The notes under the pieces: generated by a model
Databases searched by the model: none
What the model saw: the letters and a program-made list of their open reading frames with translations, nothing else
What the model was told of the DNA's origin: nothing
Shown: positions 54,754 to 63,614 of the stretch, piece by piece
How positions within the stretch are numbered: the stretch's first letter is position 1
How the letters are laid out: each line of letters begins with the position of its first letter
Position numbers and translations under genes: made by a program
Source: Nocardia rhamnosiphila NBRC 108938
Lineage (GTDB): Bacteria; Actinomycetota; Actinomycetes; Mycobacteriales; Mycobacteriaceae
DNA length: 64,000 nucleotides
Reading direction: 5' to 3'
Assembly: GCF_000720425.1 (NCBI RefSeq)
Contig: NZ_JOAJ01000007.1
Span: forward strand, 310,001-374,000

Positions 54754-56163
54754 GTGATAGCGAAGCTGACACCGCAGGACGCGGACTTCTTCCGGCTGGA
54801 ATCGACCACCCACCCGGTACACATCGGGTCACTGGCCGTTCTCGACAACACCGGCGACGACGGCGAGCCGATCCTCGACTACCAGGCGCTGGTCGATCTG
54901 GTCGAGTCACGCCTGCCGCTGGTGCCCCGGTATCGCCGCAAAGTGCGCGAGATCCCGCTGTCGCTGGGGCGCCCGGTCTGGGTCGAGCACAGTCATTTCG
55001 ACATCACCTACCACATACGGCGTTCCGCGCTACCGTCGCCGGGCAGCGACGAGCAACTCTTCGAACTGGTCGCCCGGCTCGGTTCGCGGCAGCTGGACCC
55101 CGGCCGCCCACTGTGGGAGATGTACCTGATCGAGGGATTGGGCGGCGGGCGGTGCGCGATCTACACCAAATCCCACGCCGCCCTGGTGGACGGTCAGGCC
55201 GCGCTGGAGATAGGGCACGTCATCGCGGACGATGCCGAGTCCCCGCGAGAAGTCGCCGACGACGCCTGGTTACCGGGCCGAGAACCCAGCGATGCGAATC
55301 TTCTGCTGGGCGCACTCGGGCATCTGGCGGCCCAGCCCGGTTCGGCAGTGGAGGTCCTACAGGAGGTCGCGGCGGGTACCGCCGGGCTGATCGGCACGGC
55401 GAGCCGCACACTCGGCGGCGCGGTGTCGGCGGTGCGGTCCGCGACCAGCAGCATGCCGAACAGCCCCATCAACGCGCGCACCTCCCGGCAGCGCAGGTTC
55501 ACCGTCGCGGTCACCGAGCTCGACGGCTACAAACGGGTGCACCAGCAGGCCGGCTGCACGATCAACGATGCCGTGCTGGCCGTGGTCACCGGCGCGCTGC
55601 GCAACTGGCTGCTGTCGCGGAACAAGGGCCTGACCGAATCGAGCGTGCTGCGCGCGGTCGTGCCCATGTCGGGCTACAGCGGGGAGCCGGGCACCGGGCG
55701 CACACTGCCCAGCGGGATCACCCCGTTCCTGATCGACCTGCCGGTCGGTGAGCCCAGTCCGGTCATGCGGCTGTCCCATATCGCCCATGCCACCGCCGAG
55801 GACGCCCGCGGCCGGCACGGCGTGCGGGCCTCGACCCTGGTACACCTCGCCGGGTTCGCTCCGGCCAGCCTGCACGCGATGAGTGTGCGGGCGGCGAGTA
55901 CGTTCGCAGACCATACGTTCAATCTGGTGATCACCAACGCGCCGGGCCCGCAGACGCCTATGTTCATCGGCGGCGCGCGGATGCTGGAGATGTACCCGGT
56001 TTCGCCACTGCTGCGCAACCAGGCGACGAGTATCGGGATCACGTCCTATGACGGGCGGGTCTGCTACGGACTCAACGCCGACCGCGAGGCGATGGCCGAT
56101 ATCGGAGTGCTGGCCGCGTCGGTGCCCGAATCGATGGAGGAGTTACTCGGTGCCTGCCTCTGA
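54754..56163 (+). CDS. WS/DGAT-family acyltransferase
   Basis: A 469-residue wax ester synthase/diacylglycerol acyltransferase-type protein. The family start is IAKLTPQDADFFRLESTTHP, then the acyl site region SRQLDPGRPLWEMYLIEGL, and PLLRNQATSIGITSYDGRVC near the end. The usual HHxxxDG active motif reads SHAALVDG, so the first His is Ser while the catalytic second His and Asp remain. GTG 54754 is the family start. Likely neutral-lipid or cell-envelope acyl transfer. Related to Rv3233c/Rv3234c. Confidence 0.88.
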   Translation: MIAKLTPQDADFFRLESTTHPVHIGSLAVLDNTGDDGEPILDYQALVDLVESRLPLVPRYRRKVREIPLSLGRPVWVEHSHFDITYHIRRSALPSPGSDEQLFELVARLGSRQLDPGRPLWEMYLIEGLGGGRCAIYTKSHAALVDGQAALEIGHVIADDAESPREVADDAWLPGREPSDANLLLGALGHLAAQPGSAVEVLQEVAAGTAGLIGTASRTLGGAVSAVRSATSSMPNSPINARTSRQRRFTVAVTELDGYKRVHQQAGCTINDAVLAVVTGALRNWLLSRNKGLTESSVLRAVVPMSGYSGEPGTGRTLPSGITPFLIDLPVGEPSPVMRLSHIAHATAEDARGRHGVRASTLVHLAGFAPASLHAMSVRAASTFADHTFNLVITNAPGPQTPMFIGGARMLEMYPVSPLLRNQATSIGITSYDGRVCYGLNADREAMADIGVLAASVPESMEELLGACL

Positions 56164-56173
56164 CCGCAAGACC

Positions 56174-56677
56174 ATGCGCGTGTACGTGCCGGCCACCGTG
56201 CCGATGCTGCGCGAGCTCGTGGACAAACGCGTGCTGCACGCGGTCGGCGGGACGGCTTTCGCGCTCACGCCCGCGCTCCGCGAGGCGTATGCCTCGGGCG
56301 ACGACGAAGAACTGGCCGAGGTCGCCATGGCCGAGGCCGCGCGCGCGGCACTGCGGCTGCTGGCCGAGGAGGTCCACGGTTCCACCACCCCGATGTACCG
56401 CCGCGCGGTCATCGCGGTGGATGTGGAGGGCGCGACCCTGCGCCCGGACCTGGACGACGCGGTGGTGAAACTGGACGGGCCGATCGAGTACGAGCGGATC
56501 GCGTCGGTTCATCTGGACCTCGCCGAGGCCGAACCGGCGGTGGCCGAGGCGGTCGACAATGTCGATGCCGCCGACCTCGGCGACGAGGACGCCGAGTTCA
56601 TCCTGGGCGACGCCGAGGACCATCAACTGGCCTGGTACGCCACCCAGGAGCTGCCGTTCCTCGTCGAGCTGCTCTGA
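56174..56677 (+). CDS. DUF6912-type conserved protein (Rv3231c-like)
   Basis: A 167-residue cytoplasmic protein starting MRVYVPATVPMLRELVDKRV, with a helix LAEVAMAEAARAALRLLAEE and an acidic C-terminal half (AADLGDEDAEFILGDAEDHQ). ATG 56174 is chosen; GTG 56150 overlapping the upstream stop would add eight residues. It lies between the acyltransferase and the desaturase reductase as Rv3231c does. Function unknown. Confidence 0.85.
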   Translation: MRVYVPATVPMLRELVDKRVLHAVGGTAFALTPALREAYASGDDEELAEVAMAEAARAALRLLAEEVHGSTTPMYRRAVIAVDVEGATLRPDLDDAVVKLDGPIEYERIASVHLDLAEAEPAVAEAVDNVDAADLGDEDAEFILGDAEDHQLAWYATQELPFLVELL

Positions 56678-56839
56678 GCCCGCGCTTGTGACCGGGGACC
56701 GCCGGCGCGGTCGCTCGCTGTGAGCCGCAACCGGGTCCGCCGACGCCGTTCACCTGGGCTCCCGCGACAACCTACGATGCCGTAACCTGGTGCCACGGCG
56801 CGCCCCGGGCGCGGAGACCACAGGAGAAGAACAGCGCAA

Positions 56840-57994
56840 ATGGGCAGGAAACCGAACGCGATGACGGTGCGCGGTGTCAAGAACTGGCTGGAGGCACCGG
56901 CGGCCGGTATCGCCGAACGCGGCGGCAAACTGAATCTGCTGCGAGGGGCGGTGGCGCGGGTCACCACGCCCCTGCTGCCCGACGACTATCTACATCTGGC
57001 CAACCCGCTGTGGTCGGCGCGGGAACTGCGCGGCCGGGTCGTCGACGTCCGCAAGGAGACCGCCGATTCGGCGACGCTGGTGATCAAACCCGGCTGGGGT
57101 TTCGACTTCCGGTACGAACCCGGGCAGTACATCGGTATCGGGATCCTGGTGGAGGGTCGCTGGCACTGGCGGTCCTATTCGCTCACCAGCCCGCCCGACT
57201 GGGACGACCCCCGCTACGGCAAGAAGGTCATCGCCATCACGGTGAAGGCCATGCCGGAGGGTTTCTTGTCCAGCCACCTGGTCAACGGGGTGTCGGCCGG
57301 GACGATCGTCCGGCTGGCCGCCCCGCAGGGCGCGTTCGTACTGCCGTCCCCGCCGCCGCCGAAGGTGCTGTTCCTGACCGCCGGGTCGGGCATCACCCCG
57401 GTCATGTCGATGCTGCGCGCCCTCGATCGCCGCGCCGCGGTGACCGACGTGGTGCACATCCATTCGGCGCGGACCGCCGAGGACGTGATGTTCGCCGCCG
57501 AACTCGACGCCTTGCACGCGCGGCATCCCGGATTCGTCTCCCATATCCACCTCACCGGCGAGAAGGGCAAGTTCGCCACCGCCGCCCTGGACGAGCTCTA
57601 TCCCGATTGGCGGGAGCGCCAGGCCTGGGCCTGCGGTCCCCTGGGCATGCTCGACGAGGTCGAGAAACACTGGCAGGAGGCCGGTCTCGAATCGGCGCTG
57701 CACGTGGAACGGTTCGAGGTGGAGCGGTCGGCGACCACCGAGGGCGGCACCGTCACCTTCGGCAAGAGCGGCCGCACGGTCACCGTGGACGGCGCCACCA
57801 CCCTGCTGGAGGCCGGTGAATCCGCCGGTGTTCAGCTGCCGTTCGGCTGCCGGATGGGTATCTGCCAGACCTGCGTGGTCACCTTGAGCTCGGGACATGC
57901 CCGCGATCTGCGCAACGGCACGGAGCGGTTCGAAGGAGAGAAGGTACAGACGTGCATCTCCGCCGCGGCGGGTGATTGCACACTGGAAGTGTGA
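56840..57994 (+). CDS. ferredoxin reductase, electron donor for the desaturases
   Basis: A 384-residue reductase with an FAD domain ([12 protein letters not shown]), an NAD(P)H domain ([33 protein letters not shown]) and a C-terminal plant-type [2Fe-2S] domain ([11 protein letters not shown] plus [10 protein letters not shown]). It corresponds to Rv3230c, which supplies electrons to the DesA3 stearoyl-CoA desaturase. ATG 56840 follows AGGAGAAGAA. The two desaturases lie immediately downstream. Confidence 0.95.
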   Translation: MGRKPNAMTVRGVKNWLEAPAAGIAERGGKLNLLRGAVARVTTPLLPDDYLHLANPLWSARELRGRVVDVRKETADSATLVIKPGWGFDFRYEPGQYIGIGILVEGRWHWRSYSLTSPPDWDDPRYGKKVIAITVKAMPEGFLSSHLVNGVSAGTIVRLAAPQGAFVLPSPPPPKVLFLTAGSGITPVMSMLRALDRRAAVTDVVHIHSARTAEDVMFAAELDALHARHPGFVSHIHLTGEKGKFATAALDELYPDWRERQAWACGPLGMLDEVEKHWQEAGLESALHVERFEVERSATTEGGTVTFGKSGRTVTVDGATTLLEAGESAGVQLPFGCRMGICQTCVVTLSSGHARDLRNGTERFEGEKVQTCISAAAGDCTLEV

Positions 57995-58223
57995 CCGGAG
58001 ACGTTCACCCGGCAATCGGCACCTAGCGGTACGCTCGAGGTGAACACAGGTTGCTTCCCATTCCGGGAAGATTTCCGAAACCCTCGTCCGGTTTCTGCCC
58101 GGGTCCGACACGGACCGGTCTTGTGGGCGGAGTGTCCACATAAGAACGCACAGCCGGAGCGATGGCGGAGGTACGCCTGTTCCGATCTCGTCTTCGCAGA
58201 CAGCGCTTACAGAAGGGACGCCG

Positions 58224-59597
58224 GTGGCCATCACCGACATCAGAGCCTTTGCCCACCTGACGGCCGAAGATGTGGAGATGCTGGGGCAAGAGCTCGACAC
58301 GATCCGCCGGTCGGTCGAGCAATCCCTGGGCGAGCGGGACGCGCGCTACATCCGGCGCACCATCGCCGCGCAGCGCGGGCTGGAACTGGCCGCCCGCGCC
58401 GTACTGTTCGGTAGCCGCAACCGCTGGGCCTGGGTAACCGGCACCGCCATGCTGTCGGTCGCCAAGATCATCGAGAATATGGAGCTGGGCCACAACATCA
58501 GCCACGGTCAGTGGGACTGGATGAACGATCCGGAGATCCACTCCACGAACTGGGAATGGGATATGACCGGCCCGTCGGCGCAATGGCGGCGGGCGCACAA
58601 TTACTCCCATCACACCTACACCAACGTGCTGGGCAAGGATGAGGATCTCGGTTTCGGCATCTTGCGGATGACCCGAGACGAACCGTGGCGGCCGGTGCAC
58701 CTGGTGCAGCCGATCGCCAATATCATCTTGGCCGCGGCGTTCGAATGGGGCATCGCCCTGCACGATTGGGCGATCGAGAAGGAGCTGTCCGGAACACCGC
58801 GTACCCAGGTCTTCTCCGAACCGAACAAAATGTTCGGCCGCAAGATCGCCCGGCAGGTGGCCAAGGATTTCCTGCTCTATCCTGCGGTCACCGGGCCCGC
58901 CTTCATGTCGACCTTGAAGGCGAACGCCACCGCGAACCTGGTCCGCAATCTGTGGGCCTATGCGGTGATCTTCTGCGGCCATTTCCCCGACGGCGCGGAG
59001 AAGTTCACCGAGGAACAACTCGAGGGCGAGACGCCCGGTGAATGGTATCTGCGGCAGATGCTCGGCAGCGCGAACTTCTCCGCCGGTCCGGTCATGGGTT
59101 TCATGAGCGGCAATCTGAGCTACCAGATCGAACACCATCTCTTCCCGGATCTGCCCAGCAACCGCTACCCCGAGGTCGCGGCCGGCGTGCGCGACCTCTG
59201 CGAGAAATACGATCTGCCCTACACCACCGGATCGCTGGGCAAGCAATATCTGCTCGCCTTCCGCACCATTCACAAGCTCGCCCTGCCCGACCGATTCCTG
59301 CGGCGTACCGCCGACGATGCGCCGGAGACCTCCTCCGAACGCAAGTTCGCCGGAGTCACTGTGCACGCGGGGCCGGAGAACCGGCCGTGGAGTATCGACC
59401 CGGCCACCGGTAAGCGCCGCGGCCTGCGATGGGCGTTGCACGAGGCAAAAATCGCGCTGCGCGCCAAAGCCGAGCAGGAAAAGGAAATGCTGCGCAGCGC
59501 CGAGCGCAGCCTGCGGGCCAAGGCCCGGCAGGAGAAGGATCTGCTCCGGCGGGCCCGGCACGCACTGCGAAAATCGCAGCGCTCCTACTCGGCCTGA
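58224..59597 (+). CDS. membrane acyl-CoA delta-9 desaturase, DesA3-like (copy 1)
   Basis: A 457-residue membrane di-iron desaturase with the three His boxes HNISHG, HNYSHH and QIEHHLFP, plus GHFPDG. The C-terminal 60 residues form a charged, probably coiled-coil tail (AKAEQEKEMLRSAERSLRAK) that copy 2 lacks. GTG 58224 follows AAGGGA. With the reductase upstream it should insert the delta-9 double bond into stearoyl-CoA. Followed by a close paralogue. Confidence 0.93.
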   Translation: MAITDIRAFAHLTAEDVEMLGQELDTIRRSVEQSLGERDARYIRRTIAAQRGLELAARAVLFGSRNRWAWVTGTAMLSVAKIIENMELGHNISHGQWDWMNDPEIHSTNWEWDMTGPSAQWRRAHNYSHHTYTNVLGKDEDLGFGILRMTRDEPWRPVHLVQPIANIILAAAFEWGIALHDWAIEKELSGTPRTQVFSEPNKMFGRKIARQVAKDFLLYPAVTGPAFMSTLKANATANLVRNLWAYAVIFCGHFPDGAEKFTEEQLEGETPGEWYLRQMLGSANFSAGPVMGFMSGNLSYQIEHHLFPDLPSNRYPEVAAGVRDLCEKYDLPYTTGSLGKQYLLAFRTIHKLALPDRFLRRTADDAPETSSERKFAGVTVHAGPENRPWSIDPATGKRRGLRWALHEAKIALRAKAEQEKEMLRSAERSLRAKARQEKDLLRRARHALRKSQRSYSA

Positions 59598-59779
59598 GCG
59601 ACGCGTCCGATTCCGTAGAAATCATCGCGTGGCGGGTGTAACACGGCCGCCACAGCGGACGATTATCCACACCGGGGCCCGAGTGTGACGCACGCTTGCG
59701 CTGTTTCGCCCGGCCTATCATTCGGCTTTGGGACGCGCAATAGGGCGCACACCACATTTTTTACGCATATCCCCAAACC

Positions 59780-59800
59780 TACGGTGTCGTAACTTACGGT
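59780..59800. promoter_or_regulatory. TACGGT direct repeat upstream of desaturase copy 2
   Basis: TACGGT occurs at 59780 and 59795, 15 bases apart, within 35 bp of the start codon, in the pattern CGTAACTTACGGTAGG. Spacing is 1.5 helical turns. It could be a site for a lipid-responsive TetR regulator, which is inference only. Confidence 0.35.
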
Positions 59801-59812
59801 AGGGTAGCCGCC

Positions 59813-61069
59813 ATGGCTATCTCGGATGTCAAGGAATACGCGCATCTCACCGAGGCGGATGTGGAGGCTCTCGGAGCCGAATTCGACGCGATTCGCCGGG
59901 ACATCGAATCGACCCGGGGCGAGCGCGATGCCCGATACATTCGCAATGTCATCAGGCTCCAGCGCGCGCTCGAGATCAGCGGCCGGACGGTCCTGTTCGC
60001 CAGTTTCCTGCCCCCGGCCTGGTTGGCCGGCGTGGCGTTGCTGGGCACCGCCAAGATCATCGAGAACATGGAGATCGGGCACAATGTGATGCACGGTCAG
60101 TGGGACTGGATGAACGATCCGGAGATCCACTCCACCCACTGGGAATGGGACAACGCGGGCCCGTCCAAGCACTGGAAGCACACCCACAACTATCTGCACC
60201 ACAAGTACACCAACGTCCTGGGCATGGACGACGATATCGGCTACGGCCTGCTCCGGGTCACGCGCGATCAGCGCTGGAAGCCGTTCAATATCGGTAACCC
60301 GGTCTACAACCTGGTGCTGCAGTCGCTGTTCGAATACGGCGTCGCGATCCAGCACCTCGAACTCGGGAAACTGGCCGCCGGAAAGTTCGCGCCGGGCAGC
60401 CAGGAACGGGCGGAATTCGACCGCAAGGTCGACGAGGTCCTGGCCAAGGTCAAGAAACAGGCACTCAAGGACTACGTCGTCTACCCGTTGCTGACCGGGC
60501 CCTCGTTCTTCCACACCCTCACCGCCAATCTCACGGCTAACGTGATCCGCAATGTCTGGTCCAACGCGGTCATCTTCTGCGGACACTTCCCCGACGGTGC
60601 CGAGAAATTCACCAAGGCCGATATCGACAACGAAACCCAGGCCCAGTGGTACCTGCGGCAGATGCTGGGCAGCGCCAATATCTCCGGCGGCAAGCTCATC
60701 CACTTCATGACCGGCAATCTCAGCCACCAGATCGAGCATCACCTCTTCCCCGATCTGCCCAGTAACCGCTACGCCGAGGTCGCGGTCCGGGTGCGCGAGC
60801 TGTGCGACAAATACGACCTGCCGTACACCACCGGCTCGCTGCCGGTGCAGTACTTCAAGGCTTGGCGCACCATCCTGAAACTGGCGCTGCCCAACAAATA
60901 CCTTCGCCACACCGCCGACGACGCCCCCGAAACGGCCTCGGAACGGAAATTCGACGGGCAGGCGGTGTCCACGTTCGATCCCGTCACCGGAAAGCGCCGG
61001 GGCCTGCGCACGGCGATCGCCGAAGGCCGGCGGCGGCTCCGCCGCCGCTCGGTCGCCCTGGCGGGCTGA
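59813..61069 (+). CDS. membrane acyl-CoA delta-9 desaturase, DesA3-like (copy 2)
   Basis: A 418-residue desaturase with boxes HNVMHG, HNYLHH and QIEHHLFP, very similar to copy 1 across the core (IIENMEIGHN, HGQWDWMNDPEIHST). It differs by a 28-residue insertion around GSQERAEFDRKVDEVLAKVK and lacks the long tail. ATG 59813. The pair arose by tandem duplication and may differ in chain length or regulation. Repeat copy D begins 11 bp after the stop. Confidence 0.93.
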   Translation: MAISDVKEYAHLTEADVEALGAEFDAIRRDIESTRGERDARYIRNVIRLQRALEISGRTVLFASFLPPAWLAGVALLGTAKIIENMEIGHNVMHGQWDWMNDPEIHSTHWEWDNAGPSKHWKHTHNYLHHKYTNVLGMDDDIGYGLLRVTRDQRWKPFNIGNPVYNLVLQSLFEYGVAIQHLELGKLAAGKFAPGSQERAEFDRKVDEVLAKVKKQALKDYVVYPLLTGPSFFHTLTANLTANVIRNVWSNAVIFCGHFPDGAEKFTKADIDNETQAQWYLRQMLGSANISGGKLIHFMTGNLSHQIEHHLFPDLPSNRYAEVAVRVRELCDKYDLPYTTGSLPVQYFKAWRTILKLALPNKYLRHTADDAPETASERKFDGQAVSTFDPVTGKRRGLRTAIAEGRRRLRRRSVALAG

Positions 61070-61080
61070 TCTGTGTTTTT

Positions 61081-61198
61081 GGCGGCGCCTCCGGCGCCGC
61101 GGGGTCGAGGCCCCCTTGGTCTCGCCGTTTCGGCCTCGAGACTCGAGCCTTCGGCTCATGCGCTTTCGAGGCCGAAACGGCGAGACGGGCCTCAACCC
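61081..61198 (-). repeat. dispersed hairpin repeat, copy D
   Basis: GGCGGCGCC-TCC-GGCGCCGC is followed by GGGGTCGAGGCCCCC and the 21-bp perfect stem (61119-61139 with 61166-61186). The inner stem is GAGCC/GGCTC and the repeat closes with GGGCCTCAACCC. It sits directly after a desaturase gene and is preceded by TTTTT. The long stem equals that of copy C, while the inner stem differs with both sides changed. Confidence 0.8.
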
Positions 61199-61203
61199 TT
61201 CGA

Positions 61204-61281
61204 GGTGGGTCGGCATTCGGTCGGCCTGTCGCGTCTCGTGGCCGAAGGTGCTCAACGGTCGCACTCTATGGACGACCCACC
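61204..61281 (+). repeat. secondary hairpin module with the 41-base shared block
   Basis: GGTGGGTCG (61204-61212) and CGACCCACC (61273-61281) form a 9-bp inverted repeat. The right side includes the 41-base block (61241-61281) also found inside repeat copy A at 25171. Confidence 0.65.
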
Positions 61282-61337
61282 GCGCGTCGCAGGGGCGCCA
61301 ATACACACCTCCCTGCCCCGGATAGCACAATAGTGTC

Positions 61338-61988
61338 GTGTGTGCAGCGGAGATGAGCGTTTACGAAGCCATCCGGACCCGCCGGGATGTGCGGGCGGAG
61401 TTCACCGGGGAACCCATCGACGACACCACACTGTGGCGGATCCTCGGGGCGGCGCACTGCGCCCCCAGCGTCGGTAATTCGCAGCCCTGGGATTTCGTGA
61501 TCATCCGCAATCGGGCGACATTGCGGACGTTCGCTGCCCATGTGGCCGAGCGGCGGCGCGACTTCGCGCGTTCGCTGCCCGCCGACCGGGCCCGGACGTT
61601 CGCGCCCATCAAGATCGAGGGGATCGAGGAGAGCGGCACCGGCATCGTGGTCGTCCACGACGACGCGCGGGGAGGGCCACAGGTACTGGGCCGGGCGACG
61701 GTACCCGAAACCGGCCTGTACTCCACGATTCTCGCGGTCCAGAACCTTTGGCTGGCGGCTACCGCCGAGCGGGTGGGGGTGGGATGGGTGTCGTTCTACG
61801 ACGAGGCCTTCCTCACCGATCTCATGGACCTGCCCGCGGGCGTCCGGCCGGTCGCCTGGCTCTGTATCGGCCCGGTGGCCGAATTCCAGCAGGCGCCGGA
61901 CCTGGAGCGATTCGGCTGGCGTGACCGGCGTCCGCTACACGCCGCGATCCACGAAGAGCGGTACACCCCCGCGGGCCGGGAACAATGA
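61338..61988 (+). CDS. bluB: 5,6-dimethylbenzimidazole synthase BluB
   Basis: A 216-residue flavin-destroying nitroreductase-fold enzyme that converts FMNH2 to the lower ligand of cobalamin. Family marks are AIRTRRDVRAEF, CAPSVGNSQPWDF, PIKIEGIEESGTGIV and TILAVQNLWLAATAERVGVG. GTG 61338 is used; ATG 61353 is possible but has poorer spacing. A general nitroreductase is the alternative, but the RRDVR and QNLWLAA segments favour BluB. It is convergent with the HPF gene. Confidence 0.85.
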   Translation: MCAAEMSVYEAIRTRRDVRAEFTGEPIDDTTLWRILGAAHCAPSVGNSQPWDFVIIRNRATLRTFAAHVAERRRDFARSLPADRARTFAPIKIEGIEESGTGIVVVHDDARGGPQVLGRATVPETGLYSTILAVQNLWLAATAERVGVGWVSFYDEAFLTDLMDLPAGVRPVAWLCIGPVAEFQQAPDLERFGWRDRRPLHAAIHEERYTPAGREQ

Positions 61989-61989
61989 A

Positions 61990-62020
61990 GCCGACCGGCC
62001 CATGGTGCGGACCGGTCGGC
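61990..62020. terminator. hairpin between bluB and hpf
   Basis: GCCGACCGG and CCGGTCGGC make a 9-bp perfect stem with a 13-base loop between the convergent stops. Confidence 0.5.
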
Positions 62021-62031
62021 CGAGCTGTCGG

Positions 62032-62751
62032 CTAGGCGAGCCGGATCAGGCCGTAATCGAAGGCATGCCGGCGATAGACCACCGACGGCCGATCGGTTTC
62101 CTTGTCCTGGAACAGGAAGAAATCGTGGCCCACCAATTCCATTTGGTAGAGGGCGTCGTCGACCGTCATCGGGATCGCCGAGTGCACCTTGGTGCGCACG
62201 ATATGCCCGGGCCCCTCGTATTCGGGGTAATCGGCCGCGAAATCGGACCGCTTCCGGCTGTGCGGAGAGTGATCGTGCGGAATTCCGGAGAGGTCGCCGA
62301 GCTGCGCGTCATCCGCCAGATCGGCGGTGGCGTCGTGTACCGAGACCGGAGTCTTCTCGCCGTAGTGGACGCGGCGGCGGTCCTTCGTGCGGCGCAGCCG
62401 GCTCTCCAGTTTGGCGGTCACGGCCTCGAATGCGGCGTAGAAACTGTCCGCGCAGGCCTCGGCGCGGACGATCGGGCCCTTGCCGCGCGCGGTGATCTCC
62501 ACCCGCTGGCAGTTTTTGCGTTGACGACGGTTGCGCTCGTGGAAGAGTTCCACGTCGAAGAGGAAAATCGATGGATCGAAGCGTTCCAGCCGGGACAGCT
62601 TCTCCGACACATAGATTCGGAAATGGTCGGGAACCTCGACATTGCGGCCCTTGACGACGATATCCGCCCGGGTGTCCCGCGGTCGGTCCAGCTGGTCGTC
62701 CAGCTGCGTCTGGGCTGTGTCCTGAACTGAAGGTCGTGAAGTAGTCGTCAC
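62032..62751 (-). CDS. hpf: long-form ribosome hibernation promoting factor
   Basis: A 239-residue long HPF. The N-terminal S30AE domain (DIVVKGRNVEVPDHFRIYVS, CADSFYAAFEAVTAKLESRL) binds the 30S decoding region. After a variable linker the C-terminal dimer domain (DALYQMELVGHDFFLFQDKE) drives 100S formation. GTG 62751 follows GGGAGG at a good distance. Syntenic with Rv3241c. Longer frames upstream lack a ribosome site. Confidence 0.95.
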   Translation of the reverse strand: MTTTSRPSVQDTAQTQLDDQLDRPRDTRADIVVKGRNVEVPDHFRIYVSEKLSRLERFDPSIFLFDVELFHERNRRQRKNCQRVEITARGKGPIVRAEACADSFYAAFEAVTAKLESRLRRTKDRRRVHYGEKTPVSVHDATADLADDAQLGDLSGIPHDHSPHSRKRSDFAADYPEYEGPGHIVRTKVHSAIPMTVDDALYQMELVGHDFFLFQDKETDRPSVVYRRHAFDYGLIRLA

Positions 62752-62941
62752 GCGTACCTCCCGGATTCGGCCGCACACTTGTCGTCGCATGCGGCGGGAT
62801 GAAACGGTGCCGGCCATGTCGGATCCAGTCGGCCGGCACGTGATGTACGAGGCCCACCTCCAAACTCCCGGATCGGGTGTGTGCACGCGACGCTAGTACG
62901 AGGATCGGAGGTTCGCCACTATTCACGCAAATTTCCCGGAT

Positions 62942-63574
62942 TCAGCCGGCACACGTCACGAATACGCCATCCGCGTGTGTTCCTGCGGCAACGAGGGCCC
63001 GGGTGCACGCGGATACCGTGGCACCTGTCGTCAATACGTCGTCGACCAGGACGACCTGCGCGTTCGCCGCGTCGGACGGTAGCGGCGCAGCACTCACCCG
63101 CCCGCGTAGATTGCGGTCGCGCTCGCGCGCCGACAGACCGGCCGAATCGCGGACTCCCCACCAGACTCGCAGACACGGCAGAACCTGGCAACCGCTCAGC
63201 GATCGGGCCGCGATCCGCGCGCATCGCAGCACCGGGTCGCCGCCGCGCCGCCGCGCCGCGGCCCGCCGGCTCGGCGAGGGTACAAGTATCAAGGGCCGGT
63301 CCGGGGCCCGCAACTCGGCGAGTCCCGCGGCGAGGGCGAGCCCCAGCGGCTCGGCGAGATCACGCCGGTTGCGTTCCTTGGCCGCCAGGACGGCCTGCCG
63401 CGCCGGGCCGCGATAGCGGCTCAGCGCCCAGCACGGCACTCCCGGATCGGCTCTGGGATACACCCGGATCGGCGGGCCGGAGAGGCTGCGCGCGCATTCG
63501 GCGCACCACGGTGTCCCGGGCCGGCGGCAACCGCCGCATTCCGGTGGTACGACCAGATCCAGCAGTGTCCGCAT
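62942..63574 (-). CDS. ComF/GntX-family phosphoribosyltransferase-like protein
   Basis: A 210-residue ComF-type protein. The N-terminal zinc cluster is CGGCRRPGTPWCAEC, then RGPARQAVLAAKE, LVPSPSRRAAARRRG and the PRPP loop VVLVDDVLTTGATV. Related to the competence helper ComFC and to Rv3242c, its syntenic counterpart. The precise role in actinobacteria is unknown, perhaps DNA uptake or repair. ATG 63574. Confidence 0.93.
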   Translation of the reverse strand: MRTLLDLVVPPECGGCRRPGTPWCAECARSLSGPPIRVYPRADPGVPCWALSRYRGPARQAVLAAKERNRRDLAEPLGLALAAGLAELRAPDRPLILVPSPSRRAAARRRGGDPVLRCARIAARSLSGCQVLPCLRVWWGVRDSAGLSARERDRNLRGRVSAAPLPSDAANAQVVLVDDVLTTGATVSACTRALVAAGTHADGVFVTCAG

Positions 63575-63614
63575 GCGCGCAGTGTGCCGGTGGGCACCGA
63601 CACGGCGCCGGGAG

